Of a stretch of 38,241 nucleotides of DNA, positions 16,084-26,761 are shown one piece after another. Every line of letters begins with the position of its first letter. The stretch's first letter is position 1. Under the pieces are notes generated by a model, which saw only the letters and a program-made list of their open reading frames with translations, had not been told where the DNA came from and did no database searches. Location of the stretch: contig JADMIM010000028.1 in NCBI GenBank assembly GCA_015478585.1, positions 1 through 38,241 on the forward strand, read 5' to 3'. The position numbers and the translations under genes are program-made. This stretch comes from Thermaceae bacterium. GTDB lineage: Bacteria > Deinococcota > Deinococci > Deinococcales > Thermaceae.

Positions 16084-16190
16084 TAGAGCGGTTTTCAGAA
16101 AGAAAACGGCAGCCCACTCCGATAGAAAGAGCGTACCAAGCTCATTTTTTGCCGCCATGAGTAGCGGCCAAAATAGCGGAAACCGCGATA
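16084..16190 (+). mobile_element. MITE-like element M4 (type 1, hairpin inverted)
   Basis: 107 bp from TAGAGCGGTTTTC to GGAAACCGCGATA, 32 bases after the GH13 stop. The loop between its hairpin arms is the reverse complement of that in M1 and M3. The GH13 stop itself reads TAGAGCG, which may be another trace of an element end. Confidence 0.7.
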
Positions 16191-16301
16191 AGTGAGCCTG
16201 CGTTTGGCTGCCCATTTTGCTGCTTGGAGGAACAGCAAAACTTTAGCCACGCGCGATAGAGCAGGAGTAGCAGTTCCATCATCTCACCAAGGGCGCTGCC
16301 G

Positions 16302-16330
16302 TTGACAAAGCGCGCCAATCTGGGTATGGT
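16302..16330 (+). promoter_or_regulatory. promoter of the lactate permease gene
   Basis: TTGACA (16302-16307), a 17-base spacer and TATGGT (16325-16330). Transcription would start near 16337 and leave a leader of about 130 bases. Confidence 0.75.
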
Positions 16331-16354
16331 TCCAGCGTCGTCGCAATCTGGTCA

Positions 16355-16392
16355 CAAAAAGCCTGGAGCCGCCTTGCCCGCTATGCTTTTTG
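16355..16392 (+). promoter_or_regulatory. hairpin in the lactate permease leader
   Basis: CAAAAAGC (16355-16362) and GCTTTTTG (16385-16392) pair perfectly around a 22-base loop inside the predicted leader. It may be regulatory or just a structure. No known riboswitch is recognised. Confidence 0.3.
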
Positions 16393-16466
16393 AACCCTTT
16401 ATCTGTGCCGAGGCCCATAGGTGAGCGGCTTTAGAACCTTCAGACCAGCGATGGCAGGAGGTGGGG

Positions 16467-18086
16467 ATGTTCCAACAACTGCTGACTCCAGTAGCAGGTT
16501 CGCTATTGCTTTCCTTTATCGTCGCGGTGCTGCCTATCGTGACCGTGCTGTACGCCCTGGGCATAGCCCGGCGGCCCGCCTGGCAAGCCTCTTTGATGGG
16601 GGTGGTGGTGGGCCTGATAGTTGCCATTTTGGTCTGGCGCTTCCCGGTGGGGCTGGCCCTGGATGCCTTTGCTGCGGGTGCGGTGTTTGCCCTGTGGCCG
16701 GTGATGTGGATTGTATGGAACGCACTATTTCTCTATAACATCGCCGTGCGCAGCGGCAAGTTCGACTTGTTCAGGCGCTGGATGTTACACAACATCCCTG
16801 CTGACAGGCGTATTTTGCTGATTGTTATCGGGTTTTCTTTCGGGGCCTTGATGGAGGGCATCGCGGGCTTCGGCACGCCGGTAGCCATTACCAGTTCGCT
16901 GCTGATTGCCCTGGGTTTCCCAGCCCTCGAGGCCCTGACCTTTACCCTGATTTTCAACACCGCTCCGGTAGCCTTCGGGGCGCTGGGGGTGCCGATTACC
17001 GTGCTGGCCAGCGTGACTCACCTGCCCGACACCGCGCTGGCCTCGATGGTGGGCCGTCAGCTTCCGGTGATGGCGCTGATTCTGCCCTTCTATGTGATGG
17101 TGCTGTACGGCGGGCTGCGTTCGCTGCGCGAGGTTTGGCCTGCGGCGCTGGTAGCAGGGCTTAGTTTCGCCCTGACTCAGTACGCGGTCTCCAACCACCT
17201 CAACTATAGCCTTACCGACGTGCTTTCCTCGCTGGTTTCGCTGTTGGTGATGGTGCTGTTTTTGCGGGTCTGGAAGCCCGCTCATTCCGAGCAGTATCAG
17301 GTCAAGCTCGAGCACCTCGAGACGGGTGGAACCAACCATCAGGCCACTACCCTGCGCGAGGGCTTGTTGGGCTGGGCTCCCTGGCTAGTGGTCTCGGCAG
17401 TGGTAATCCTCTGGACATTTGCCAAAATTAACCTCATCGGTGACACCAAGATTCCCTGGCCCGGTCTGGATAAGGCAGTGTTCATCACCCTCTACAAAAC
17501 CCCCTATGCTGCCATCTGGGACTTTCAACCCTTGGCAACCGGAACCGCCATTCTGCTATCGGCCTTGCTGACTGCACTGGTGGTGGGAGCCAAGGGCAGC
17601 GACCTGCTGGGTGCGCTACGCGATACCTGGCGGCAACTGCGCTTGGCTATCCTGACCGTAGCCTTAATTGTGGGGCTGGCCTATTTGCTCAACTACTCCG
17701 GCATCAACTACACCTTAGGGTTGGCGGTGGCCTCACTGGGGGCAATTTTCCCCTTGTTCTCGGCCTTTTTGGGCTGGGTGGCGGTATTTTTGAGCGGCAG
17801 CGACACCTCCGGTAACGCCCTGTTTGGCAACTTGCAGGTAGTAGCCGCTAAACAACTCAACCTGAACCCTATCTTGATGGCGGCCACCAACTCCTCAGGT
17901 GGGGTGATGGGCAAGATGATCTCCCCACAAAATATTTCCACTGGGGTCTCGACCACTGGTCTGGTGGGCAAGGAAGGGTTGGTGCTGGCTAGAACCTTCC
18001 GCCACAGCATCATCCTGACCCTAATCCTGGGGGTGTTGGTGTTGTTGCAGCAATACGTGTTTCCAGGGGTGATTTCCCGGCCCTAG
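16467..18086 (+). CDS. lldP: L-lactate permease (LldP family)
   Basis: A 539-residue polytopic membrane protein with about 13 hydrophobic segments. Family blocks are clear: FGALMEGIAGFGTPVAI (near residue 130), FNTAPVAFGALGVPI, FLSGSDTSGNALFGNLQ and NSSGGVMGKMISPQNISTG. LldP-type carriers import L-lactate (and often D-lactate or glycolate) with protons. ATG 16467 is chosen over GTG 16461 because AGGAGGTG overlaps the GTG. A strong -35/-10 pair lies upstream. No lactate dehydrogenase gene is beside it, so it seems to be a single-gene unit. Confidence 0.93.
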   Translation: MFQQLLTPVAGSLLLSFIVAVLPIVTVLYALGIARRPAWQASLMGVVVGLIVAILVWRFPVGLALDAFAAGAVFALWPVMWIVWNALFLYNIAVRSGKFDLFRRWMLHNIPADRRILLIVIGFSFGALMEGIAGFGTPVAITSSLLIALGFPALEALTFTLIFNTAPVAFGALGVPITVLASVTHLPDTALASMVGRQLPVMALILPFYVMVLYGGLRSLREVWPAALVAGLSFALTQYAVSNHLNYSLTDVLSSLVSLLVMVLFLRVWKPAHSEQYQVKLEHLETGGTNHQATTLREGLLGWAPWLVVSAVVILWTFAKINLIGDTKIPWPGLDKAVFITLYKTPYAAIWDFQPLATGTAILLSALLTALVVGAKGSDLLGALRDTWRQLRLAILTVALIVGLAYLLNYSGINYTLGLAVASLGAIFPLFSAFLGWVAVFLSGSDTSGNALFGNLQVVAAKQLNLNPILMAATNSSGGVMGKMISPQNISTGVSTTGLVGKEGLVLARTFRHSIILTLILGVLVLLQQYVFPGVISRP

Positions 18087-18109
18087 AGTAAAAGTGATTA
18101 CTAACCTGT

Positions 18110-20197
<2,088 letters not shown>

Positions 20198-20203
20198 GAG
20201 GGC

Positions 20204-20226
20204 TATCGCGGCTTCCGCGCTATTTA
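20204..20226. repeat. MITE end fragment acting as terminator between ligA and the G8 gene
   Basis: TATCGCGGCTTCCGCG matches the TATCG end of the M elements. CGCGG (20207-20211) and CCGCG (20215-20219) form a hairpin between the convergent genes, and the G8 gene's stop codon (20220-20222) lies in the fragment. Confidence 0.5.
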
Positions 20227-22922
20227 CACAAATCGCTGTGGCAGATTTCCAGGTTGGCCCAGTCCCGGTTGGGGTCGCTATCGTACTGGCTGATGGTGGG
20301 CGGAATCATGATTTTCAGGTACAAAGTGCTGCCGTCATAGTAGTAAGCACTTTGGCTGGCAGAGTCCACCGCGCTGGCGCTCGAGACCGTGGTCAGCTTG
20401 CCGCCATATGGCCCATCGGCGATGTAGTAGTCGCGGTAGATGTTGGGAGTGCCGCTAAAGGGCAGATTGACCCGCAGAAAGTCCCCCCGTTTGCGGCTGC
20501 TCATGACGATGCGCAGGTGGCCCGGCAGCGCGTTGGCATAGGCCATGCTGTAACTGCGTCCAGCTATGATGGTGGCCTGGAAATAGGAAGTGGGGCCGCT
20601 GCTGGGCACACCCCACATGCGGTAGACCGGGTTGGAGCCATCTAAGCGGGTCAGGGAGACCGGAGCCAGGGCTGCGCTCGCGCCATTATCGGTGTTGGAG
20701 ACGTTCTGGATGGAGATGCGTCCGTAGGGATAGTTGCAGATCTGGGCATTCCAATCCGGCTTGGCGGTGCAGTTGCTGTCGAGCAGAAAGGGATTGTTGA
20801 TCACCACGCTATATCCGGCTTTCCCCGTCACCGAGCCGTCGCTATCCACGAACGCCGCCGCCCGGTAGCCATCGGCGTTGTCGCCCTGGGCAATCTGAGC
20901 AGCACTGGGCTCGGCTCTGGGTGGGAAATACACCGCCTTGGCATTGCTGAAGGTGGCTCCTTGGGCAAAGTTGCTGCTGTCAATCGAGAAAGCCGTAAAG
21001 CGCAGGTAACTGATGGCTCCGGCTTCACGGGTGTTGCCGTCGGAGAGGGCCAGGGGCTGAAAGTTGACAAAGCTGACGTTCTTGAAGCCGACCTGACCGT
21101 CGTAGAACTCGAAGCCCCGAATGGGGAAGAGGTAGCCGTTACCAGAGTCGTTGGTGTCTAGATAAGGGCGGGGCAGGGTGCGCCCGTCGGCCCCGGTCTT
21201 TTCCCAGCTTTGGGGGGTGCCCCGGTTGTCAGTCGTGCCCACAACTAGAGAGCCCTCGAGGGTGCTTTTGTCCGAGGCCATGGTGATGCCGATGGCGTTG
21301 TCGGCTAGCTTGGCCCCAGTTACCTGGTGATTCACCCCGCGCAGCCAGATGCCGTTGGAGCGGTTTTTGTAGGCGGTGAAGTTGCTGAACTGGGCTATTA
21401 CCGGTGGGTTAGTGCTGTTGTTGTCGTCAAGATTGCCATTTTTATCGAGCTGAGCGGGATAGGTGCGGGGATTATAGACGGTATCGTCGCCGGGCTTGAG
21501 GGTATTGATATCGGGTCCACGGTCTACCAGCAGGCCATTGCCGTTGGAGTGGGCCACGTTGCCGCTAAACTCGCCCAGTGGGGTGCGCTGCGGCCAGACA
21601 TTCTTGTCGTTGTCCGCCGACCTCGAGGCCCCCGTGGGGTGCTGGGGGAAGGCCAGCCAGAAACCGTTGGCATACTCCGACCCCGCAGCCACGTTGTTCT
21701 TGAGGACGTTGTTGGGGTTGGTAATCCAGAAGGTAGCCGGTTCGCTGTCGGTGGGGACGACTTCCTCACCCGGATTGGAGGGCAAAGTCAGCAGGCCCAG
21801 GTTGCCCACGAGCTGGTTGCCGGTTTCGGCCCCATCCTCCATGAAGTAGCAGTGCCCGAGGTTTTCGTAGGCCACGTTTCCACTAACTTCCAGGTTTTGT
21901 GCTCCGTGAATAGTCACGCAGCGGTTGAAACTGTTCCAGATAGAGTTTTGCCGTATGTATGAGCTGCTGGCATCGCCAAAAAGATGGAAGTGGATGGGGT
22001 AGCGTCCCAGCATTTGCTTCTGGCCCACGCGGGTAAACTCCACCCCAGAAATCCGCATCTGGCTGCCTTTTATTGCCATGACGTGTGCGCCGAAGCCATA
22101 TCCGGCCAATTTATTTTTAGCACTGTTTTGGTAGTCTTTGACATTGCCGGTGGTCGCATCCCCCTGGATGGTGATATTGCGCGAGAGCAGCCCGACCTCA
22201 CCGCGCTCGTCCACACCATAAGTCACCTCACCGAAGTGTGCGTACTGCAAGGCCGAATCGAGGGTGAGGACATTTGCGTTTTTGGCCGAGATATATTTTT
22301 CCTCGGCCTCGCTGGCAGTGTAGTCGGTGGAGGCCAGCACGATATGGTCGCCCACCCGCCAGTCGGCGGCATTTTCAACCTGAATCTGGGTGGCTCCCTT
22401 GGCCGCCGTAGCCGTCAGGTGAGTCCAGCCGTTGCGGGGCTCGCCGAACAGCTCGAGGGTTCCGCCCATTACCCCAATCAGCTTGGTGCCCATGCCCATA
22501 CCCAGAGCATTGCCCGAAGGGTCGAGGCCGGTAAGGGTGATAATGGCCCGGTTGCGGTAGGGCTTGTCGGCACTACCAATCTGGAACTTGCCGTGCACCA
22601 TTATCCAGTCGCTGCTTAGACTGAGGTCTTTGTCGGCAAAGGTTAGCCAGCCCTCCACATCTAGACCCTTGAGGGCTGGGGGGCTTACGTCCAGGGTGAG
22701 GCTCAGGTCGGCAGGAATGGTTACGATGTCGCCCGCTTTGGGCACACTGCCACCCCAGGTGTTGGGGTCAGACCACAGCCCACTTCTAGCAGGTGGGGTC
22801 GTCCCTCCGGACGGGGGGATGGAAGCTTTGGAGCAAGCCACCAGCCCTACCAGCAGCACGAGCCAAAGTAAGCCTTTGACCCTACGGTTTCCCTGAGCAC
22901 TTATTTTCCAGACCTCAAGCAT
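20220..22922 (-). CDS. G8-domain, CEMIP-like beta-helix lipoprotein
   Basis: A 900-residue protein with a lipobox (LVGLVAC, C30), so it should be lipid-anchored outside the cytoplasm. Residues about 47-170 form a G8 domain (SGLWSDPNTWGG, then PKAGDIVTIPADLSLTLD). A long right-handed beta-helix follows with the CEMIP/TMEM2-type block LGRYPIHFHLFGD and many short N-rich repeats (NSIWNSFNRCVTIHG, NGNGLLVDRGPD). Animal relatives bind or break hyaluronan, and bacterial members are mostly uncharacterised surface polysaccharide-binding or cleaving proteins. Its last codons and TAG stop lie in a MITE end fragment. GGGGAAGG precedes the ATG. It is probably transcribed alone. Confidence 0.88.
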   Translation of the reverse strand: MLEVWKISAQGNRRVKGLLWLVLLVGLVACSKASIPPSGGTTPPARSGLWSDPNTWGGSVPKAGDIVTIPADLSLTLDVSPPALKGLDVEGWLTFADKDLSLSSDWIMVHGKFQIGSADKPYRNRAIITLTGLDPSGNALGMGMGTKLIGVMGGTLELFGEPRNGWTHLTATAAKGATQIQVENAADWRVGDHIVLASTDYTASEAEEKYISAKNANVLTLDSALQYAHFGEVTYGVDERGEVGLLSRNITIQGDATTGNVKDYQNSAKNKLAGYGFGAHVMAIKGSQMRISGVEFTRVGQKQMLGRYPIHFHLFGDASSSYIRQNSIWNSFNRCVTIHGAQNLEVSGNVAYENLGHCYFMEDGAETGNQLVGNLGLLTLPSNPGEEVVPTDSEPATFWITNPNNVLKNNVAAGSEYANGFWLAFPQHPTGASRSADNDKNVWPQRTPLGEFSGNVAHSNGNGLLVDRGPDINTLKPGDDTVYNPRTYPAQLDKNGNLDDNNSTNPPVIAQFSNFTAYKNRSNGIWLRGVNHQVTGAKLADNAIGITMASDKSTLEGSLVVGTTDNRGTPQSWEKTGADGRTLPRPYLDTNDSGNGYLFPIRGFEFYDGQVGFKNVSFVNFQPLALSDGNTREAGAISYLRFTAFSIDSSNFAQGATFSNAKAVYFPPRAEPSAAQIAQGDNADGYRAAAFVDSDGSVTGKAGYSVVINNPFLLDSNCTAKPDWNAQICNYPYGRISIQNVSNTDNGASAALAPVSLTRLDGSNPVYRMWGVPSSGPTSYFQATIIAGRSYSMAYANALPGHLRIVMSSRKRGDFLRVNLPFSGTPNIYRDYYIADGPYGGKLTTVSSASAVDSASQSAYYYDGSTLYLKIMIPPTISQYDSDPNRDWANLEICHSDLCK

Positions 22923-22987
22923 AAAATACCTTCCCCAATCTACTGGGGTGAGCAGGGCTGGCTCGTCTAAAGGAGATTAAAAGGGTC

Positions 22988-23821
22988 TTAACTTTGCCCG
23001 AAGATTTTAGTTAGTGCTTCTTGCACGCGGCTTTTGGAAAATCCGGCCGCGCTGAGGGCCTGGCTTACCTGGTTGGGCTCTAGCAGATGCCGCACCACCT
23101 CCAACTCGGTGCGCGAGAGGCTGGCCCCGCCCAGCAGGTGCTCCTCGAAGCTCTCCCAGGTGAGCGGTACGGCTTGTTTGACAAAATGCGCGATGGCCTC
23201 GGCGTAGGCCCGAATCTCGGCCTGGGCGTGCCAATCCAGGCGCAGGCGCAGAAAATGCAGCAGATTGTGCAGGTTTTGCTTCCAGTAAAACTCGCTATAA
23301 AGCCCAACCGGCAGCACCTCCCTGGCCAGTTCGCGGGCCACACCGAGCTCGAGCAGGGTCTGATATTCCTGATACGCCTGCTGCTGAGACTGCGCAATCA
23401 GGTCGTGGGCTTGCCCTGCTGCCAGGTCGGGCAGACCGCCCTCACCGACTTGTTTATTGTTTTTGCTTTGGGCCCGTAAATCTGCGGGCGAGGGCAGAAA
23501 AAACTCATCTTTCATCACCGAATACCGCGCTGAGATTTCGTTGACGCTGGCGGTGCGGTGGCGGAACCACTGGCGTATCACGAAGATAGGGGCCTTGATA
23601 TGAAACGTGAACTCCACCATCTCGAAAGGCGAGGTGTGCTTGTGGCGCAACAGGTAGTCAATCAGGGCCGCGTCCTCGCGCACGGTTTTGGTGCCCTCAC
23701 CGTAGCTCACCCGTGCCGCTTGCACGATGCGGGCATCATCGCCCATCACATCCACTAGCCGCACGAATCCCTTATCCAAGACCTCGAGGCGGGTTCCCAC
23801 CGAGTCAGCTAAGGTTTCCAT
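22988..23821 (-). CDS. thyX: flavin-dependent thymidylate synthase
   Basis: A 277-residue protein that makes dTMP from dUMP with FAD, NADPH and methylene-tetrahydrofolate. The ThyX signature RHRxxSxNExSxR is intact (RHRTASVNEISAR), preceded by the typical HTSPFEMVEFTFHIKAPIFV. The start at 23821 (METLADS) is preferred to 23830 because TACAAT lies 7 bases before it, as in ligA. The upstream ATG at 23830 overlaps that -10 box. About 65 bases separate its stop from the G8 gene. Confidence 0.95.
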   Translation of the reverse strand: METLADSVGTRLEVLDKGFVRLVDVMGDDARIVQAARVSYGEGTKTVREDAALIDYLLRHKHTSPFEMVEFTFHIKAPIFVIRQWFRHRTASVNEISARYSVMKDEFFLPSPADLRAQSKNNKQVGEGGLPDLAAGQAHDLIAQSQQQAYQEYQTLLELGVARELAREVLPVGLYSEFYWKQNLHNLLHFLRLRLDWHAQAEIRAYAEAIAHFVKQAVPLTWESFEEHLLGGASLSRTELEVVRHLLEPNQVSQALSAAGFSKSRVQEALTKIFGQS

Positions 23822-23828
23822 GCCCTGC

Positions 23829-23834
23829 ATTGTA
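23829..23834 (-). promoter_or_regulatory. -10 box of thyX (leaderless)
   Basis: TACAAT on the minus strand, 7 bases before ATG 23821, with no Shine-Dalgarno. Confidence 0.55.
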
Positions 23835-23913
23835 TAGGGATTTTGCGGGAGTGCTAGTTATCAACTGAAACGGGGAAACCGCACCAGGGTCTTAGAGCAC
23901 CGATTCTGAACTC

Positions 23914-23989
23914 TATCGCGCTTCTCTGCTTAGATGAGCCCAGTCAATGTGCTCAGGCTACCCCAGGATTCTTTCCGAAAACCGCTCTA
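23914..23989 (-). mobile_element. MITE-like element M5 (internal deletion)
   Basis: 76 bp from TATCGCGCTTCTCTG to CGAAAACCGCTCTA. It aligns with M7 at both ends but lacks the internal hairpin segment of about 30 bp. It lies 12 bases after the stop of the small Cys protein, TAGAGCGG end proximal. Confidence 0.65.
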
Positions 23990-24001
23990 GAACCCGGCCC
24001 T

Positions 24002-24220
24002 TCAGCGCTGTTTGAGGGGGACATACCGGAACGGACAGGCAGCCCACAGTTGACGAATAGCCACAGGGCAGTTTTCATTGGGATAACGGCCCTCGAGGCC
24101 CTGGTCGAAAAGCTGGAGATAGACAGCTCCCTTCATAACCTCATCCTCTTGTTTGAGATCGCAGATAAAACGGGGCCCGGTTGCCGTGAGTTCCGTGCGG
24201 AGGTAAACACAGTCCGACAT
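24002..24220 (-). CDS. small four-Cys protein of unknown function
   Basis: A 72-residue protein with Cys in SDCVYL, FICDLK, NENCPVAI and AACPFR, a spacing that could bind zinc or an iron-sulfur cluster. There is no signal peptide, so it is probably cytoplasmic. I do not recognise the family. The start ATG at 24220 has TATAGT 6 bases upstream and no Shine-Dalgarno, which supports a real leaderless gene. An M element follows its stop by 12 bp. The TGA stop is independent of the repeat. Confidence 0.65.
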   Translation of the reverse strand: MSDCVYLRTELTATGPRFICDLKQEDEVMKGAVYLQLFDQGLEGRYPNENCPVAIRQLWAACPFRYVPLKQR

Positions 24221-24226
24221 TGCACA

Positions 24227-24232
24227 ACTATA
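24227..24232 (-). promoter_or_regulatory. -10 box of the four-Cys gene (leaderless)
   Basis: TATAGT on the minus strand, 6 bases before ATG 24220. Confidence 0.5.
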
Positions 24233-24413
24233 AAATCCTCAGAATGAATCCCGAAGGGTCAAATGTCCCGAAACTGCTCTGGCGAGCTTGACACTTTGCG
24301 CCTTGAAGCGCAAAATATTGGGCCGGTAGGATCGTGCCGATGTCAGGAAACCTCCTTCCCCAAAGGTTATCCGGCAAAACGGCAAACATAGCGGCCTACA
24401 CGGCACAATCCGA

Positions 24414-24490
24414 CGAGGAGTAGCGCAGCCTGGTAGCGCACCTGCTTCGGGAGCAGGGGGTCGCTGGTTCGAATCCAGTCTCCTCGACCA
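24414..24490 (+). tRNA. tRNA-Pro (CGG)
   Basis: A 77-base cloverleaf: acceptor arms CGAGGAG/CTCCTCG, D arm GCGC..GCGC, anticodon stem CCTGC/GCAGG with loop TTCGGGA (anticodon CGG), T arm GCTGG-TTCGAAT-CCAGT, discriminator A and encoded CCA. It is on the plus strand among minus-strand genes. Confidence 0.95.
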
Positions 24491-24553
24491 CACAAAATAA
24501 AACGCAGGATAATAGCCCTTTGCCCATAACCTCGAGGGGATCGCCAGTCGCTC

Positions 24554-24657
24554 TATCGCGGTCTTCATTGACGTTGGCGCTTCTTGCAGCGCCAACTGTC
24601 AATCTGAGACGCAATTCCTAAAGCCTCAGCCTGGTTAAACATTATGAAGACCGCTCT
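24554..24657 (-). mobile_element. MITE-like element M6 (type 2)
   Basis: 104 bp from TATCGCGGTCTTC to GAAGACCGCTCTA with internal hairpin GTTGGCGCT/AGCGCCAAC. It provides the T and A of the TAG stop of the neighbouring hypothetical gene (24656-24658). It is closest to M2. Confidence 0.7.
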
Positions 24658-25129
24658 AGGGCCGGAAAGCCATCAGGGGAGGGGCTAGCCGGGCTACTCC
24701 TTGACTACCTACGGGTGGGGGCTCGAGGCCAGCCAGCAAAAGGGTCAGGGATTCAGATTGACTGGCTATCTCGAGCAGAAAAAAAGCGCCTCCCAGACGC
24801 TCTACAACCCGGCCTACCACTTCGTAGCGTCCACCCCCCAGATGGCGCAAGATGGGCTGCGCGGTGGGCTCGTCCTGCCAGCGCTCGACCTGGGCGTGCA
24901 GCAAGATAGGGGTATTTTCATTTGGTAGGGGGGTCAGGCCACGGTCAAAGGCCAGTACCGGCCCGAGTGGGGTCAGTATCTCCAGCAGTGGGCTGCCCAT
25001 CGGCTCTGGGCTTAGCGTAAACGACACCGCATAGGCAGAGAAATGCTCCCAAAAATACTCCAGGCTCTCCTCGAGGGCGGGTTTGAAGGTGGTAAGGGTG
25101 CTAACAGCATTGCTCATCGAAGCCATCAT
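24656..25129 (-). CDS. hypothetical protein
   Basis: A 157-residue soluble-looking protein without signal peptide or membrane helix and without a motif I recognise. It has an aromatic-rich helix early (LEYFWEHFSAYAVSF) and beta-rich segments later (PILLHAQVERW, YEVVGRVVERLGGAFFLLEI). Start choices cluster at MMASM (25129, 25126, 25117). The first lies against a MITE end fragment, so one of the later ATGs may be used. Its TAG stop is formed by element M6. It follows the beta-CASP nuclease gene on the same strand, separated by M7 and the fragment. Confidence 0.65.
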   Translation of the reverse strand: MMASMSNAVSTLTTFKPALEESLEYFWEHFSAYAVSFTLSPEPMGSPLLEILTPLGPVLAFDRGLTPLPNENTPILLHAQVERWQDEPTAQPILRHLGGGRYEVVGRVVERLGGAFFLLEIASQSESLTLLLAGLEPPPVGSQGVARLAPPLMAFRP

Positions 25130-25145
25130 ATCGCGGTCTTCATTT
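25129..25145 (-). repeat. MITE type-2 end fragment
   Basis: TATCGCGGTCTTCATTT matches the first 16 bases of M6 and then diverges. It abuts the start codon of the hypothetical gene. Confidence 0.5.
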
Positions 25146-25205
25146 CTAAGAGCCTACGGGTAGCTTCGTCCGAACTCACCCGGACTGAAGGAAGCAGGAG
25201 GACTC

Positions 25206-25310
25206 TATCGCGGTTCTCTGATTTTTGCTGCCCAGGGCGGCGGCAAAATATCCGATGAGTACAGTAAATAGGCCCAGGCTACCTCCAGATTCTTTTCGAA
25301 AACCGCTCTA
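25206..25310 (-). mobile_element. MITE-like element M7 (type 1 variant)
   Basis: 105 bp from TATCGCGGTTCTCTG to CGAAAACCGCTCTA with hairpin TTTTGCTGCC/GGCGGCAAAA. Bases 25308-25310 are the TAG stop of the beta-CASP nuclease gene. Confidence 0.7.
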
Positions 25311-26651
25311 AATCTCTATAGCCTTGCCCCACTCTGCTAGCCAGGGGGTCTTGCCCTGCTTGGAAAGGGCATCGCTCAGCACTTGCAGCTTGTCGGGTTC
25401 ACCGTGTACCAGCGCGATGAGGGTTTCGCCACCGAGCCAGTCCAACAACTCGTCCTGCCCGGCGTGGCCCGAAAAACCGCCCAAAGTGTAGGTTTTGGCC
25501 CGCACTGGCACGTTTTCGCCAAATATTCGCACGTGCTGGGCTCCCTCGAGCAACAGCCGTCCCAGGCCACCCCTGGGCTGATATCCGGTGATGATCAGGG
25601 CGTTGTTGGCTTCGGGCAACCCGTAACTCAAGTGGTGCAAGATACGCCCGCCGGAGAGCATTCCGCTGCCTGCGACAATAATCAGCGGCCCCTCGAGGGG
25701 GTTCAGGGCTTTGGAATCATCTACCGAATGGGTGTGGCAGAGGTGTTTGGGGCTAAAGGGGTCTAGACCCTGGTTGAATAGGGCCTGAACCTCGGTACTG
25801 AAGTAGCTTTTGACCTTGGGATATATCTCCGAAATCTTGTCGGCCATGGGGGAATCTACGTACACCGGTACGCTGGGAATCTGTTCGTGGCTCTCGAGTT
25901 CACGCAGGTAAAACAACACTTCCTGGGTACGCTCGAGGGCAAAGCTGGGGATGAATACCTTGCCGCCCTGGTTCAGATGCGTGTTGAGGACTTGGGCAAA
26001 CTCGGCGATGGTCGCAGCAAAAGGCTTGTGGGGGCGGTCGCCGTAGGTGCCTTCGCAGAAGACCAAGTCGGCCTGGGTGGGGTAGTCGGGGTCAGGCAGC
26101 ACTTCCTTGCGGCGGTGGCCCAAGTCGCCCGAGAAGATAAAGTGCTTCTGGCTCGAGCGAACATCAATAAAAGCACTCCCCGGCAGGTGTCCGGCCCCCC
26201 GCAGCCGCAGCGTGAGCGGCCCGAAAGCCAAGTCTTGGTAGAGCGGGACAGTTTCCAGGCGTTGATACAACTCCTCCAGGTCGTGTTCATCCCACAGCAG
26301 GGGCAAAGCGGGCCTGCCCTTGCGCTCGAGGCGTTGTTGCTCTTCGGTTGCCAACTTGAGGGAGTCTTCCAGGATCACCGGCAGAAACTTGGCGGTGGGC
26401 TCGCTCAGATAGACTTTTCCCCCATACCCTCGCCGGATCAGGAGGGGCAAGCGCCCGATGTGGTCGTTGTGAGCGTGAGAAATCACCACCGCGTCTACCT
26501 CCCCCGGCTCGAAGCCGAAGGGCTCAGCATTGCGGTCATCTTCCGCACCCTGGTAGGCTCCGCAGTCCAGCAATAGCTTGTAAGGGCCTTCCTCGAGCAA
26601 ATGACAGCTTCCGGTGACGGTCTGAGCAGCGCCATAGGGAGTAATTCGCAT
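25308..26651 (-). CDS. metallo-beta-lactamase/beta-CASP ribonuclease (CPSF-like)
   Basis: A 447-residue protein of the archaeal/bacterial CPSF-like RNA nuclease family, similar in type to Thermus TTHA0252. The metallo-beta-lactamase motif is SHAHNDHIG (H59, H61, D63, H64), with later ligands in GAGHLPGSAF and FSGDLGH. The beta-CASP part has GSGMLSGGRILHHL and the C-terminal GFSGHAGQDELL. Family role: RNA endonuclease in RNA decay or processing. ATG 26651 (MRITPYGAAQTVTG) matches the family N-terminus and has TACAGT 6 bases upstream, so the extra 11 residues of the longer frame are rejected. The TAG stop is supplied by M7. Confidence 0.93.
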   Translation of the reverse strand: MRITPYGAAQTVTGSCHLLEEGPYKLLLDCGAYQGAEDDRNAEPFGFEPGEVDAVVISHAHNDHIGRLPLLIRRGYGGKVYLSEPTAKFLPVILEDSLKLATEEQQRLERKGRPALPLLWDEHDLEELYQRLETVPLYQDLAFGPLTLRLRGAGHLPGSAFIDVRSSQKHFIFSGDLGHRRKEVLPDPDYPTQADLVFCEGTYGDRPHKPFAATIAEFAQVLNTHLNQGGKVFIPSFALERTQEVLFYLRELESHEQIPSVPVYVDSPMADKISEIYPKVKSYFSTEVQALFNQGLDPFSPKHLCHTHSVDDSKALNPLEGPLIIVAGSGMLSGGRILHHLSYGLPEANNALIITGYQPRGGLGRLLLEGAQHVRIFGENVPVRAKTYTLGGFSGHAGQDELLDWLGGETLIALVHGEPDKLQVLSDALSKQGKTPWLAEWGKAIEI

Positions 26652-26657
26652 GACTGT

Positions 26658-26663
26658 ACTGTA
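26658..26663 (-). promoter_or_regulatory. -10 box of the beta-CASP gene (leaderless)
   Basis: TACAGT on the minus strand, 6 bases before ATG 26651, with no Shine-Dalgarno. Confidence 0.5.
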
Positions 26664-26687
26664 CCAAAAGAAAATTGAGGGCACACC

Positions 26688-26717
26688 TGACCCTCTGGCA
26701 CTTGTGCCAGAGGGTCA
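26688..26717. promoter_or_regulatory. perfect 30-bp palindrome between divergent genes
   Basis: TGACCCTCTGGCAC and GTGCCAGAGGGTCA pair perfectly with only TT between them. It lies between the beta-CASP gene and the decayed lipoprotein gene, 36 bp upstream of the nuclease start. It could be an operator, a cruciform or a terminator-like hairpin. Confidence 0.5.
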
Positions 26718-26761
26718 GTGTAGTTACCAGGAGGCAAGTACCCCCTTGAAAGGAGAATGAC

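Noticed and set aside
24239-24614. Minus-strand frames beginning MALQEAPTSMK or similar across tRNA-Pro
   Set aside because: They start in element M6 and run through the tRNA. The same false N-terminus arises from M2 before copD.
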